This document shows positions 5,444 to 5,836 of a DNA stretch of 5,836 nucleotides, one piece after another. Position 1 is the first letter of the stretch. Each line of letters begins with the position of its first letter. The stretch spans positions 1-5,836 of the forward strand of contig JACQHO010000082.1 in the NCBI GenBank assembly GCA_016198945.1. Direction: 5' to 3'. This DNA comes from Nitrospirota bacterium. GTDB lineage: Bacteria; Nitrospirota; Nitrospiria; JACQBZ01. A program made the position numbers and the translations under genes. Under the pieces are notes generated by a model, which was given only the letters and a program-made list of their open reading frames with translations, was not told where the DNA came from and did no database searches.

Positions 5444-5472
5444 TTGACATTTTATGGATTGTGATCTAAGAT
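5444..5472 (+). promoter_or_regulatory. Strong sigma70-type promoter of the CBS-domain gene
   Basis: A perfect TTGACA (5444-5449), an exact 17-base spacer and TAAGAT (5467-5472) form the best promoter in the window. The expected start is near 5479, giving a leader of about 24 bases before the ATG at 5503. The region is AT-rich against its GC-rich surroundings. Confidence 0.8.
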
Positions 5473-5493
5473 AAGGGCCCTGTATCCATTCGT

Positions 5494-5497
5494 GGAG
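5494..5497 (+). promoter_or_regulatory. Ribosome binding site of the CBS-domain gene
   Basis: GGAG lies 5 bases before the ATG at 5503 and decides for this start over the in-frame ATGs at 5524 and 5527. Confidence 0.7.
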
Positions 5498-5502
5498 TAA
5501 CG

Positions 5503-5836
5503 ATGAAGCGCCCTCTCGCGGTGATGATGAACCGGACCATTCGAACGATTCCGACCGAGGCGACGCTCCTGGACGCGGCCCGGATGATGAAGGAGTTGCG
5601 CGTCGGGGCCCTGATGGTCGATGAGAAGGGGGCGCTCGTCGGGGTCGTCAGCGAGACCGACCTGGTTCGAAAAGGGATGTCCGAAAGCCGTGACCTCCGC
5701 CAGGACAAAGTCCGTACGATCATGAGCAGCCCGATCATCACGATCGACATTGACCGTCCGGCCAGCGATGCCAGCGATCTGATGAGCGAGAAAGGCATAC
5801 GACATCTGGCCGTGACGGACAGCGGGAAGATCGTGG
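5503..5836 (+). CDS. CBS-domain-pair protein, N-terminal part (3' end outside window)
   Basis: An open frame of 111 codons runs off the right edge. The sequence begins MKRPLAVMMNRTIRTI and shows two CBS units. The first (about 8-60) has the typical core VGALMVDEKGALVGVVSETD (34-53) followed by LVRKG. The second starts at about residue 70 (VRTIMSSPIITI) and contains IRHLAVTDSGKI (99-110), where the window ends. Such Bateman modules bind adenosine nucleotides and act as energy sensors, either as small stand-alone proteins or attached to another domain; which applies here cannot be seen. Its start is supported by a strong promoter and a GGAG 5 bases upstream. It diverges from the SirB1-like gene with under 100 bases between them. 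Confidence 0.88.
   Translation, partial: MKRPLAVMMNRTIRTIPTEATLLDAARMMKELRVGALMVDEKGALVGVVSETDLVRKGMSESRDLRQDKVRTIMSSPIITIDIDRPASDASDLMSEKGIRHLAVTDSGKIV

Noticed and set aside
5452..5805. Minus-strand open frames opposite the CBS-domain gene
   Set aside because: The plus strand has a strong promoter, a GGAG site and an intact CBS domain pair running to the window edge; the antisense frames have no recognisable content.

Overview
The window is ordinary GC-rich bacterial chromosome with closely packed genes. It carries eight coding regions plus a compact palindromic repeat. No mobile-element gene, CRISPR array, tRNA or rRNA is visible. Gene content and style suggest an anaerobic or microaerophilic bacterium of the Nitrospirota / Desulfobacterota / NC10 type. 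The pointers are a SdhE-type (heterodisulfide-reductase-like) succinate dehydrogenase module, a short ThiI without rhodanese, and the family flavour of the proteins. This is a guess from the protein sequences, not a placement.

Layout: (a) 1-1414 is the 3' end of a succinate dehydrogenase/fumarate reductase operon: the C-terminal part of the iron-sulfur subunit (cut by the window edge), overlapping by 4 bases a two-CCG-domain HdrB/SdhE-like protein. (b) 1415-1502 is an intergenic stretch holding two adjoining near-perfect palindromes (1420-1447 and 1456-1485) with GTAG...CTAC ends, REP-like in form. (c) 1503-4556 is a run of five same-strand genes: a small cupin, thiI (tRNA 4-thiouridine synthase), a two-ACT-domain GcvR-like regulator, def (peptide deformylase) and a MutT-type Nudix hydrolase. 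The last three lie 1 and 15 bases apart and are very probably co-transcribed, perhaps from thiI onwards. (d) 4547-5404 on the minus strand is a SirB1-type transglutaminase-like protein, whose 3' end overlaps mutT by 10 bases. (e) 5405-5502 is a divergent promoter region with two back-to-back sigma70-type promoters whose -35 boxes lie only 2 bases apart. (f) 5503 to the right edge is the start of a CBS-domain-pair protein.

The energy-metabolism module (electron transfer between succinate/fumarate and quinone) is functionally separate from the central housekeeping cluster (tRNA thiolation, amino-acid-responsive regulation, N-terminal protein maturation, nucleotide-pool cleaning). I found no previously undescribed system. 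The points most worth a second look are the palindromic pair, which offers mutually exclusive hairpins; the back-to-back promoter pair; and the possible leaderless starts of thiI and the SirB1-like gene.
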